Shown in pieces: positions 8,322-16,349 of a stretch of DNA of 64,000 nt. The number at the start of each line of letters is the position of its first letter. The stretch's first letter is position 1. The stretch covers positions 1-64,000 of the forward strand of contig JACCXN010000072.1 in NCBI GenBank assembly GCA_013696965.1. The letters are read 5' to 3'. The notes under the pieces were generated by a model. The model did no database searches, was not told where the DNA came from, and saw nothing but the letters and a program-made list of their open reading frames with translations. This DNA comes from Bacteroidota bacterium (lineage in GTDB: Bacteria; Bacteroidota; Bacteroidia; JACCXN01). Both the position numbers and the translations under genes were made by a program.

Positions 8322-9353
8322 TTATGGTTTTTTATTAAAAAGATAATGGCTTACCATCCATTCATTTCCTCCGTTAAAGCCCCACAACTCGGCACACGAC
8401 ATAAAGAATATCCTCCAATACGCCAACCATAGCATTCCTTTGTCTTTTCCATAGGTTTTGTTCATGATGGGTATAATTTTTTTCTTGTTTTTATCCATAT
8501 TTTCCAACCAAGCCTCTGCGGTTTTGCTGTAGTTGATGCCATTTACCCTCCAATGCTTGTTTTTTTGGAAGTGGTCGTCAAAATAAAACAGGAGATCATC
8601 GCTAGGCATAATTCCCCCTGTAAAAAAATATTTGGACATCCAGTCGCTCTCGTCCTTTACTTCAAACTTGTAAGCATATTTATGGTGGGTAAAAATGTGT
8701 ACGAACAGCTTTCCATCTTCCTTAAGCCATTTCGATATATTTTTCATTAGTTTCTGATAGTTTCGCATGTGTTCGAACATTTCTACGGAAACCACCCTGT
8801 CAAATCTTTTTTCTATGTCAAACGTATTCATGTCAGCAGTAATAACTTCCAGGTTTTTCAATTTCCTTTCTGCTATTTGTTTATCGATATGTATTTTCTG
8901 GGTGCTTGAATTTGAAACAACGGTGAACCTGCTCGAAGGAAAATTCTGGGCCATGAAAAGAGAAAGAGAGCCCCAGCCACAACCTAATTCCAAAACATCC
9001 TGTCCTTCCTTTAAATCTGCTCTTTGACAAGTTAGTGCCAGCATTTCACATTCTGATTCAATCAGACTAGTAGCGTTGTTTTCCCAAGATCCGCAACTGT
9101 ATTTCATATATGGTCCTAGCACATATTTGAAAAACTCCGTTGGAAGCTCATAATGCTGCTCGTTAGCAGCTTTGGTATTAACAGCTATGGGGTTTTCTTT
9201 GAGTTCATCAACTAAAAAACCAATGTGTTTTTTAAGGTCATGCCCTGAAGCATTTTCTTCCTCCCGGAGCCTTTGGATCAATAATTTTTTGATGTTTTTT
9301 CTGATCAACCGTTCAGGGACCAAATTATTGGAAAGTAGTTTATCGTACCACAT
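8322..9353 (-). CDS. second CFA-family SAM methyltransferase (coclaurine N-methyltransferase-like branch)
   Basis: This SAM-dependent methyltransferase has the blocks AANEQHYELPTEFFKYVLGPYMKYSCGSW, motif I VLELGCGWGSLSLFMA, VVSVEMFEHMRNY, FTGGIMPSDDLLFYF and FFMSCAELWGFNGGNEWMVSHY. It belongs to the CFA synthase superfamily but lacks the long N-terminal lipid-binding domain of the other enzyme in this operon, and it is closer to the coclaurine N-methyltransferase-like branch. The ATG at 9353 is preferred to the TTG three codons upstream. Two divergent paralogues in one operon suggest successive or different methyl transfers to acyl chains. The substrate is unknown. Confidence 0.85.
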   Translation of the reverse strand: MWYDKLLSNNLVPERLIRKNIKKLLIQRLREEENASGHDLKKHIGFLVDELKENPIAVNTKAANEQHYELPTEFFKYVLGPYMKYSCGSWENNATSLIESECEMLALTCQRADLKEGQDVLELGCGWGSLSLFMAQNFPSSRFTVVSNSSTQKIHIDKQIAERKLKNLEVITADMNTFDIEKRFDRVVSVEMFEHMRNYQKLMKNISKWLKEDGKLFVHIFTHHKYAYKFEVKDESDWMSKYFFTGGIMPSDDLLFYFDDHFQKNKHWRVNGINYSKTAEAWLENMDKNKKKIIPIMNKTYGKDKGMLWLAYWRIFFMSCAELWGFNGGNEWMVSHYLFNKKP

Positions 9354-9418
9354 GTTTAACAAGCTTTTTTTTAAACTTACGTGTGGTTTTCTTATTTGGA
9401 TTTGAAAAATGAAAAAAT

Positions 9419-10285
9419 TTATTCTTTTTCTGGAAAATAAGGTTCTTTGAGAAAAGAAAGAATATCCCGGCCCATAGGGTTGTTCCTGAAATAAAGCTGG
9501 GCGATCATTCCGAAATGATTTCTTCCTTTTATTACTTTTAATGAGCAGAAGTTACCGGATTCATTGAGCTTATGGCAGAACATTTCGCTACTTTCAGAAA
9601 TAGTTTTATACGTTTTAGATCCTGTAAAAACGAGAAAAGGAACAGATCCTTCTTTGGGGATATGATAAATCGGGGAGGCCTTTCGCCATATACGGGGATC
9701 GGTTGTAAAAACTGCTCTTAAAGATTTGCTATAATTATTGTTGTATTGTTCAAAATAAGAAACCATATCCAGACCAAAGGCATCAATAAGTATGGTCTTT
9801 TTTATAGGGTTGTTAAGGTTTAAATCTTTAAACGTATTTCCTAAAGTAATTAAAGCGACAAGATGGCCCCCGGCCGAATGCCCTGCAACAGTTATTTTTT
9901 TAGGATCGCCACCGAATTTTGAAATGTTTTTGTAAACCCAGTCTGTTGCAGCAGCACAGTCCTCTGCCATCTTATCATATTTAACGGAAGGACTTAAACG
10001 GTAGTTTATCAAAACCGTAACAATGCCTTTTTTTGCCATTCTATTACCGATAAAATGAAATCGGTTTTTACTTCCTGTGTTCCAACTGCCCCCGTGAACA
10101 AATACTAAAACCTCTCTTTTGTTTTCGCCAGGTTCTGGATAAAAAATATCCAGGATATGCCTGTCAGGGTCAAATTCATTAAGGGTTTTATCCTTGTATG
10201 GAATATCTTTCGACTTACGGATGTTTGTGCTCCATAAAAAGGAGGTAAGAAAAATCGGAAGGGTCAACAATACCACGCTTTTCAT
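9419..10285 (-). CDS. alpha/beta hydrolase, esterase/lipase type, exported
   Basis: This carboxylesterase-like hydrolase has the oxyanion-hole motif HGGSWNTG, the nucleophile elbow AGHSAGGH, DPRIWRKASPIYHI, and a C-terminal GRNHFGM supplying the catalytic histidine. An N-terminal hydrophobic stretch (VVLLTLPIFLTSFLW) indicates export or membrane anchoring. I chose the ATG at 10285 because it gives the classic four-base ATGA overlap with the DUF1295 stop; the open frame extends five codons further. It could release or remodel fatty acyl chains in the envelope, but the substrate is not predictable from sequence. Confidence 0.85.
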   Translation of the reverse strand: MKSVVLLTLPIFLTSFLWSTNIRKSKDIPYKDKTLNEFDPDRHILDIFYPEPGENKREVLVFVHGGSWNTGSKNRFHFIGNRMAKKGIVTVLINYRLSPSVKYDKMAEDCAAATDWVYKNISKFGGDPKKITVAGHSAGGHLVALITLGNTFKDLNLNNPIKKTILIDAFGLDMVSYFEQYNNNYSKSLRAVFTTDPRIWRKASPIYHIPKEGSVPFLVFTGSKTYKTISESSEMFCHKLNESGNFCSLKVIKGRNHFGMIAQLYFRNNPMGRDILSFLKEPYFPEKE

Positions 10286-11070
10286 TTTATTCTGAACCAA
10301 GGGAAAAATGCATTCGTTGTTTTTTGATAGTTAATATATGCTTCTCCTTTTGATAAAACTGCCAGTTTCTCCAACATAGGAATGCCTGTTACATTATTCA
10401 ATAAAAAATACATACTAATGGGTGAAGTTAAAGCCAGCCAGCCAAAAGGAGAGGATAATGCATAAACGGCAAAGCCGACCCATATCAGCCATTCGAAAAA
10501 ATAATTGGGGTGGCGGGAATATTTCCAAAGTCCTTTTTGACAAACTTTTCCTTCATTTCCACTTTCTTTTTTAAAAGATTTAAGTTGTTTGTCTGCCACA
10601 CTTTCCCCAACAAACCCTACCAACCAAATGGTAGAACCGGAGATCTCAAAAAAAGAAACAGAGGAGTCCTGATCAATAAAAACCAACAAAAAAGGAATTG
10701 AAAGCAGCACGTTTGAAAATGCCTGGATTAAAAAAAACGACAGCATGTTACGATTGGCATTTTTTCCGTATCCTTTTCTCAATAAAGCATATCTTATGTC
10801 TTCTTTATTTCGGTGAAAAGAGTTTCGGATCAATAAATAAGTTCCAAGCCTTATGCTCCAAAACATTACCATGGCTATTAATAAAAAAATCCTGATAGAA
10901 GAACCTAAGGTTAGAAAATAAAAAAGAACGATCAGAAAAGTAAAATTATAGGCCCACCAGGCATCTACTATGCCGGCATTTTTTGTTTTTAATTGCCTTA
11001 GCCATACAATAAACAGTACCGATGAAGTAAGCAATAGCCCCGATAATAGCATTTTAACAATAAGCAACAT
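10282..11070 (-). CDS. DUF1295 integral membrane protein (steroid 5-alpha-reductase-like)
   Basis: This polytopic membrane protein has about seven hydrophobic segments and the family signature GLWKYSRHPNYFFEWLIWVG near the C-terminus, preceded by IVDAWWAYNF near the N-terminus and ending ALTSPISMYFLLNNVTGIPMLE. DUF1295 belongs to the steroid 5-alpha-reductase/ICMT superfamily, whose members reduce double bonds or methylate in the membrane. The ATG at 11070 is preferred to an upstream start that adds 14 non-conserved residues. With two methyltransferases and a flavoprotein, a lipid-reducing step is plausible but unproven. Confidence 0.85.
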   Translation of the reverse strand: MLLIVKMLLSGLLLTSSVLFIVWLRQLKTKNAGIVDAWWAYNFTFLIVLFYFLTLGSSIRIFLLIAMVMFWSIRLGTYLLIRNSFHRNKEDIRYALLRKGYGKNANRNMLSFFLIQAFSNVLLSIPFLLVFIDQDSSVSFFEISGSTIWLVGFVGESVADKQLKSFKKESGNEGKVCQKGLWKYSRHPNYFFEWLIWVGFAVYALSSPFGWLALTSPISMYFLLNNVTGIPMLEKLAVLSKGEAYINYQKTTNAFFPWFRIK

Positions 11071-11190
11071 TATATTTATATAAGTTTTTTTACAAAAAAG
11101 AAGACAGAACAAATTTAGGAAGACGGGAATTATACAGAATTTAACTGGGTATAAAAAAAATGGTATATCCTTAAATTTAAATAAATTCTA

Positions 11191-11529
11191 TTAATTATTT
11201 TGTTTGATGAGCAAATCTTTTATACTCTCCTTTTCCTTTAACTGAAACAGTTCTTTTAATATGTAGATACAGGTGGCTACACTTCCCAGCAGAATCAAGA
11301 GTATTAACCACAATATCTTCTTATAGTGCTTTTTTTCTTTGTAAGCTATCCAAAGAAACAGCGCTGCTACATTGGCATAGAAATCAATAAGGGTAGCTTT
11401 CATCCAGGGTATTCGGATTAAATCCGGAAGTGCTTCAAAAAGATTGCTTTGCAGGCTTGTTTGTATAATGGTGAAAACCATTCCAATTAAAAGGATGGAA
11501 AAGAGGAAAATCAATAAGTTTTTTAGCAT
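11191..11529 (-). CDS. small DUF1475-like membrane protein
   Basis: A protein of 112 residues with three hydrophobic segments. The central phrase IPWMKATLIDFYANVAALFLWIAYKEK resembles DUF1475 or DUF2834 proteins (W-x-ATL-x-D-x-Y...WVAYKE). The function is unknown. It lies between the anti-sigma factor and DUF1295, with gaps of about 75 and 120 bases, in the same orientation, so operon membership is likely. The internal ATG at 11529 gives the better N-terminus. Confidence 0.65.
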   Translation of the reverse strand: MLKNLLIFLFSILLIGMVFTIIQTSLQSNLFEALPDLIRIPWMKATLIDFYANVAALFLWIAYKEKKHYKKILWLILLILLGSVATCIYILKELFQLKEKESIKDLLIKQNN

Positions 11530-11603
11530 GGCAGATATAAAATATATCATATATACGCTAAAAGAAAAGAGTTGGATTTTTAAAGAAGCAGAAAAAACGG
11601 AGA

Positions 11604-12446
11604 TTATACTTTTCCAAGCACAAACATTTCTTCCATTGTAGGAGAAGGAGATCCTCCCTTTTTCTCTAAGGTTACCGCAAATGCCTGGGGGTTTTCAACC
11701 TGTTTCATTTTTTGCAGCGTTTCCAAACGATATTCAAAAACACCCATGTCCACCGGCTGGCCTTCCACAATTGCCCATAGTTGGTATTGTTTTCCGGAAG
11801 GGGGCTCGGGAAGGTTGTTTAAGCTTAAATAAACACTGTTGTCAGAGGGATTGAAGTAAACAGAGGTAAGTCCGTCAGGTGCTTTGTTCTCAAGGCCTTT
11901 TAATAGCACTTTTATGTTGTTCGGGTCTTTCACAACAGCGAGTTCTTCTTCTGTGTTGTTTAAATTTTCCTGTAGGGAGGATAGTGATGCCGAAACGGCA
12001 TTTCTTTCTTCTGTTATATTTGTGATCTGTTGCTTTTGTCCAACATAATTCCTGTATAGGTTATAAGAGAACAAACCTGTTGCTATCAAAATTGAAACAG
12101 AAGCAGCGACAGCCAATTTAAGATAACCGGTTTTGGCACTTTCTGTTTTCACGTTATTGCCTGCATCATTAATTGAGATAATCTTTGATTCAGGCCCCTG
12201 TTTCTTTTTTTGCTGCTCTTCTATTTCTTCAACTTGCTTAAAAATTTTGTCTTTCAGAGTGGGGGGAGGTGTTGTTTGATGGGAAAAGGCATATCCTTCC
12301 ATGGCACTTTCAAATCTTGAAAGTTCCTGTTTTATTTCAGGGTAAATATGAGACATACATTCTACCTCACGCCTCTCTTGATCAGAAGCCTGTCCTAAAA
12401 TATAGTCCTCCAATATTCCGGAAGATATGTAACTTTTTACATCCAT
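11604..12446 (-). CDS. RskA-type anti-sigma factor
   Basis: This transmembrane anti-sigma factor has an N-terminal sigma-binding domain (SGILEDYILGQASDQERREVECM) facing the cytoplasm, one membrane helix (about residues 108-130, LKLAVAASVSILIATGLFSYNLY), a coiled coil (about 140-170) and a C-terminal RskA domain (KQYQLWAIVEGQPVDMGVF). It would hold the neighbouring sigma factor inactive until an envelope signal triggers its release by proteolysis. There is no HxxxCxxC zinc motif, so it differs from ChrR/ZAS-type anti-sigmas. Its ATG directly follows the sigma-factor stop codon. Confidence 0.92.
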   Translation of the reverse strand: MDVKSYISSGILEDYILGQASDQERREVECMSHIYPEIKQELSRFESAMEGYAFSHQTTPPPTLKDKIFKQVEEIEEQQKKKQGPESKIISINDAGNNVKTESAKTGYLKLAVAASVSILIATGLFSYNLYRNYVGQKQQITNITEERNAVSASLSSLQENLNNTEEELAVVKDPNNIKVLLKGLENKAPDGLTSVYFNPSDNSVYLSLNNLPEPPSGKQYQLWAIVEGQPVDMGVFEYRLETLQKMKQVENPQAFAVTLEKKGGSPSPTMEEMFVLGKV

Positions 12447-13013
12447 TTAATTGAATAATTTCCTTAATTCTTTTAATGCGGCCCTTACCCTCGTTTTAAC
12501 AGTTCCCAACGGAATGTTTAATTCTTTTGACGCCTCCTCATGGGTGTAACCTGAAAAATAGATTGCATGGATTACTTTTTGATACTCAGGGCCCAGTTTA
12601 TTTACAACTTCCCTCATTCCTATTGTTTGAATATTGTTTTGATGGTTTTGGCTTTTATCAATAGTATATACGCTCTGATCGATATCTTGGATTTCGGGCC
12701 TTGTTTTTTTACTGCGTAATTTATCTATGGATTTATTCCTGGCAATATTAAGCATCCAGGTAAACAGTGAACCTTTCTTTGCATCATAGCTCTCCATTGC
12801 CTGCCATATTTTAACAAATGCTTCCTGAAGAACATCTTCAGCCAGTTCCTGGTCGGACAGTATTTTTATGACGACCCCGAACAAGGCGCCTGAATATTTA
12901 TCATACAGATAGCTGAAAGCTTCTTTGTCTTTCTTTTTTAAAAGATCAACCAGCTCCTGCTCACTGTATGTTTTTTTGTTTTTTAACAAAGATTTTAATT
13001 TTGGGCCGGGCAA
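12447..13013 (-). CDS. ECF-family RNA polymerase sigma factor (SigK/RskA-partner type)
   Basis: This sigma-70 family ECF factor has region 2 (AFSYLYDKYSGALFGVV through LAEDVLQEAFVKIWQAMESYDAKKGSLFTWMLNIARNKSIDKLR) and region 4 (LGPEYQKVIHAIYFSGYTHEEASKELNIPLGTVKTRVRAALKELR). It heads the operon and probably activates its own promoter. The open frame begins with a TTG that overlaps a promoter-like TATATTTG, so translation may really begin at the TTG at codon 9; no ATG is available early. The downstream genes suggest its regulon includes membrane-lipid modification. Confidence 0.92.
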   Translation of the reverse strand: MPGPKLKSLLKNKKTYSEQELVDLLKKKDKEAFSYLYDKYSGALFGVVIKILSDQELAEDVLQEAFVKIWQAMESYDAKKGSLFTWMLNIARNKSIDKLRSKKTRPEIQDIDQSVYTIDKSQNHQNNIQTIGMREVVNKLGPEYQKVIHAIYFSGYTHEEASKELNIPLGTVKTRVRAALKELRKLFN

Positions 13014-13018
13014 ATATA
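13011..13018 (-). promoter_or_regulatory. possible -7 element (TATATTTG) of the sigma-factor operon
   Basis: On the minus strand TATATTTG matches the Bacteroidota housekeeping -7 consensus TAnnTTTG. It overlaps the first possible start codon of the sigma-factor gene, which would imply a nearly leaderless message or a start further in. An ECF-like AGTTTC lies upstream at about 13036-13041. No TTG at the usual -33 distance is clear. Confidence 0.3.
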
Positions 13019-13771
13019 CATTTTTTCACATTCATCCGAAACTTTTTATAAACCCCATTAAAATCCTCTGTAATTACTGATTTCATTGAAATAGCAATGA
13101 ATTATTTCTGAAAACATCTCCTTTTTTTTGTTCCTATGGCTTGTCCCTGAATTTGCACAACACTTACCTCCAATTGCCACCGTTAATCCAAAAATGTAGT
13201 CTGTTTTTAAGAAGTAACTGATTTTAAATAATCCATTTGAGATTTTATAAAAAGCTCCTGTGCATTTATGATTTCAAGGTGCTTCCTGCCTATTATTGTA
13301 TTGTTTAATTACTGTTACAGAATTATACTGTCGCTGGCATTTCAATTGGCAAATTGGCAATGAAAGGTCTGCCTAGTTAGAAATTTAAAACAAAAAAGGG
13401 AATAGTATATTTTAATGGAAAAATAAAATAGCCATTATTACTCAGGTGTTTAAAATTATTGTTTAAGAGGTAATTAAATCGACCAAAGTGTTTGAAATTT
13501 GGTTTTTACACTTTTTGAGTGCTTTGCGTAACCTTTGCGAACTTTGCGGTTAAATACCAAAGATACTAACTTAAATCGTTATATATCAATAACTTAGCGA
13601 ATCCACAAAAAGAATAGGAACTTGGCTTTTTTATCGTAATTAAAGATTCGAATTTTTATGCTGTAGAACCAAATCCACAAGTTTCATAAATAAGCCCACA
13701 CCTTATTATTTATCTTCCCCTTAAGCAGCCGGAATTTCAGTCGGGAACAGATTTTGGTTTTACTCCAGGTA
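13019..13771. other. divergent intergenic region
   Basis: About 750 AT-rich bases separate the divergent sigma operon and glycan unit. No open frame with coding character was found. A filler phrase of the type ctttgcgtaacctttgcgaactttgcgg occurs at 13522-13550, a form of short repeat often seen between genes in this phylum. Promoters for both flanking units must lie here, but none could be fixed with confidence on the plus strand. Confidence 0.4.
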
Positions 13772-15640
13772 ATGAAAGAGTTTTATTTCAACCAGTTCGA
13801 CCACCGTAAGCCATATAAACCCGTAAAAGATAACATTTACAGGGCAAGGTTATTTCAGGTGGCCGGAATCCTGGCAATCATAGCAGGGCTGATTTACCTT
13901 TACTGGAGGTGGGCTTTTTCATTGAATTTTGATGCACTCTGGTTCTCACTGCCGCTGGCCATAGCCGAAACATTCTCCTTTTTGGGGATTTGCTTTTTTA
14001 TTTTCGATTTATGGCAAAATAAAGATGCAGCACAGCAACCAGCACCTCATTATTTATCAGAGGTGGAGGAGTTGAACGGGAGGGAAGACAGGCCCATTAA
14101 AATAGATGTTTTTATTGCCACTTTAAATGAAGAAGCAGAATTGCTAAGGTACACCATCAAAGATGCCAAAGCAATGGAATATCCTTTTGACGATATGCCT
14201 GTTCATATTTTTGTTTTGGATGATGGAAGGCGTGACGGGCGCAATATTCACAAGGAAAATATAAAAAAACTCTGCCAGGAGGAAGGTGTAAAGTATATTT
14301 CCAGGGAACATAACACCGGTTATAAAGCAGGAAATTTAAAAAACGGCATTGAACATACTTCTGGCGATTTTTTTGTAATACTTGATGCCGACAACAGGCC
14401 GTTTCCAGGTTTTTTAAAAAATACCCTTGGTTATTTCAAAAGGGAAAAAGTTGCCTGGGTGCAAACCTGCCATTGGTTTTATGATACCACAGAAACAATC
14501 CCTTTAAGTACCTACCTGATTAATGCCCTGGGCATTACTTCTGAAAAACTTAAGAAAGCAATTATTTTTTCAACAGGATATATTAATACTGGCGGAGATA
14601 TCTTCGGAAGTGAGCCAAGGCAGTTTTATGAGGTAATCCAACGTAGAAGAAACTTCCACAATGCGTCCTTTTGTTGTGGCGCTGCATCTGTTCACAGAAG
14701 GGAAGCGGTTATGGGCAATTCCATTAAATTATTCAGTGAATCCTTCAATGAAGGCTTTCTGCAGGGGAAAATGCAAAAGGACAACCAAAACCTTATGGCA
14801 AAGCGGATGGAATTAATCCAAAGCAAAGAATTAATGCCTTTTATGTTTCATGCCTCAGAAGACCTCTATTCTTCTATGGTTATCCACAGCGACAGTAAAA
14901 ATAAATGGGAGAGCGTGCTTCACCCTTACGTGGAAAGTAAGTTGCTTTCGCCACAGGATATGCAAACCTTTGTAAAGCAAAGGCTTCGCTATGCAGAAGG
15001 CTCTATTGACATCGCCCTCCACGACAACCCCTTATTCAAAAAAGGGCTTAGCTGGAGGCAAAAACTTTGTTATTTCCATACAGCCTGGGCTTATTTTTCC
15101 TGCATCTGGATACTGATATTCTTACTTAGCCCTATCGTATTTTTCTTTACGCATCAATTGCCTGTGGATTGCAGCTCTACAGAATTTTTTGCAGTATTCA
15201 TTCCTTTTTATTTCATCTATAAAATAGCCGAAACAGCAGGCTCCTGGGGAATCTCTCAAAAACGTGGCAGGCAGTATTATATATGCCTTTTCTGGATAAA
15301 CCTTCAGGCAATCATCAGTGTTTTATCAGGCAAGAAAGTGAAATTCACAGTTACGCCTAAATATAAGCAGCAGTCGCACCCGCTAAAACATTCCTGGCCA
15401 CATTTAACCATTATAATACTCACCGTTTCTGGTATCATTTTAAATGGAATACTGGTGTTTTTTGGAAGTGAAAATCTCTCATTTGGCATTACCATGAATA
15501 CTTTGTGGGGGCTTCATAATTGTTACACTTTAAGTGTTTATGTGCGCGCTGCGTATTGGGATACGGAATTATCCGGTGTTAAAGAAAAAGTTAAGGAAAT
15601 CGAGAGAAAATCATATAGACCTCTGGCGGTAGAAGCCTGA
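13772..15640 (+). CDS. membrane GT2 glycosyltransferase, cellulose-synthase-like
   Basis: This 622-residue processive-type glycosyltransferase has two N-terminal membrane helices (about residues 20-80) and a cytoplasmic GT2 domain carrying VFVLDDG (UDP site), VILDADNRP (DxD), HASEDLYSS (catalytic ED) and KQRLRYAEGS in the place of QxxRW. About five further helices follow from residue 430. It has no PilZ domain. Such proteins polymerise sugar chains from nucleotide sugars across the inner membrane. The ATG at 13772 is preferred over a TTG six codons upstream. The Tyr in QRLRY replaces the usual Trp. It heads a tight plus-strand unit with an esterase, a UDP-GlcNAc epimerase and a flavoprotein, which suggests an amino-sugar polymer. 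Confidence 0.88.
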   Translation: MKEFYFNQFDHRKPYKPVKDNIYRARLFQVAGILAIIAGLIYLYWRWAFSLNFDALWFSLPLAIAETFSFLGICFFIFDLWQNKDAAQQPAPHYLSEVEELNGREDRPIKIDVFIATLNEEAELLRYTIKDAKAMEYPFDDMPVHIFVLDDGRRDGRNIHKENIKKLCQEEGVKYISREHNTGYKAGNLKNGIEHTSGDFFVILDADNRPFPGFLKNTLGYFKREKVAWVQTCHWFYDTTETIPLSTYLINALGITSEKLKKAIIFSTGYINTGGDIFGSEPRQFYEVIQRRRNFHNASFCCGAASVHRREAVMGNSIKLFSESFNEGFLQGKMQKDNQNLMAKRMELIQSKELMPFMFHASEDLYSSMVIHSDSKNKWESVLHPYVESKLLSPQDMQTFVKQRLRYAEGSIDIALHDNPLFKKGLSWRQKLCYFHTAWAYFSCIWILIFLLSPIVFFFTHQLPVDCSSTEFFAVFIPFYFIYKIAETAGSWGISQKRGRQYYICLFWINLQAIISVLSGKKVKFTVTPKYKQQSHPLKHSWPHLTIIILTVSGIILNGILVFFGSENLSFGITMNTLWGLHNCYTLSVYVRAAYWDTELSGVKEKVKEIERKSYRPLAVEA

Positions 15641-15668
15641 AATAATTTAATTATTAATAAGAATAAAC

Positions 15669-16349
15669 ATGAACTGGGAAACATTAATGTGCTTCGGAGA
15701 TAGCATCACCATCGGGGCAAGAAGTTATTGCGGATATCCTGAATATGCCGGAAACCTTTTGGAAAAAAAACTTGGAAACAACTGGAATGTCATCAACCTG
15801 GCGGTGTGTGGCTATACCGCAATGGATTTGGCACGCTACATTAGCAGTAACTTTTCAAACCTAAAGCAATTTGAGCCAGGCATCATATCTATTTTGATAG
15901 GAACCAATGATGTAAAGAAAAACACCTTGCCTTCTGATTTTGAAATAGCATACCGGCAAGTTATCCTGAAAGCTTTGTTGCTTTCCTGCAACCGGAATGT
16001 GGTATTGATAAAATTGCCCTTTTTTCCTAAAAATGTAGCATATCCCTATAACTTCGGGATGAATAATAAAGTCGATTCATGCAATGAAATTATTGACCAA
16101 TTGGCTGTGAATTATAACCTAAGGGCCATGGAATTTCATTTAAATGATGCTGACCTTTTCGATGGGGTACACTTGAATGCAACTGGTTCAAAAAATACCG
16201 GGGCACAATTATCGCGCTTTATTGAAGCGGATAAAGGGCTGGTTCAAATAAAAGAAATTCCTGCAATGGCTAAAGATGCAATCGCAGGAAACATCTTAAA
16301 GGATTTTGTTGGAAATGATTTAAGCACTTTCAAAGCAAAAAATGGATAA
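15669..16349 (+). CDS. SGNH/GDSL-family hydrolase
   Basis: This 226-residue protein has the SGNH block I (CFGDSITIGARS) with the nucleophilic serine, a central GTNDVKKN (block III), and the C-terminal DGVHLNATG (block V) with Asp and His of the triad. It has no signal peptide, so it would act in the cytoplasm or at the inner face of the membrane. Enzymes of this fold often deacetylate or transfer acyl groups on sugars. It begins 28 bases after the glycosyltransferase and overlaps the epimerase by eight bases, so the three are co-transcribed. Its last 40 residues after the DxxH motif are not part of the core fold. Confidence 0.85.
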   Translation: MNWETLMCFGDSITIGARSYCGYPEYAGNLLEKKLGNNWNVINLAVCGYTAMDLARYISSNFSNLKQFEPGIISILIGTNDVKKNTLPSDFEIAYRQVILKALLLSCNRNVVLIKLPFFPKNVAYPYNFGMNNKVDSCNEIIDQLAVNYNLRAMEFHLNDADLFDGVHLNATGSKNTGAQLSRFIEADKGLVQIKEIPAMAKDAIAGNILKDFVGNDLSTFKAKNG

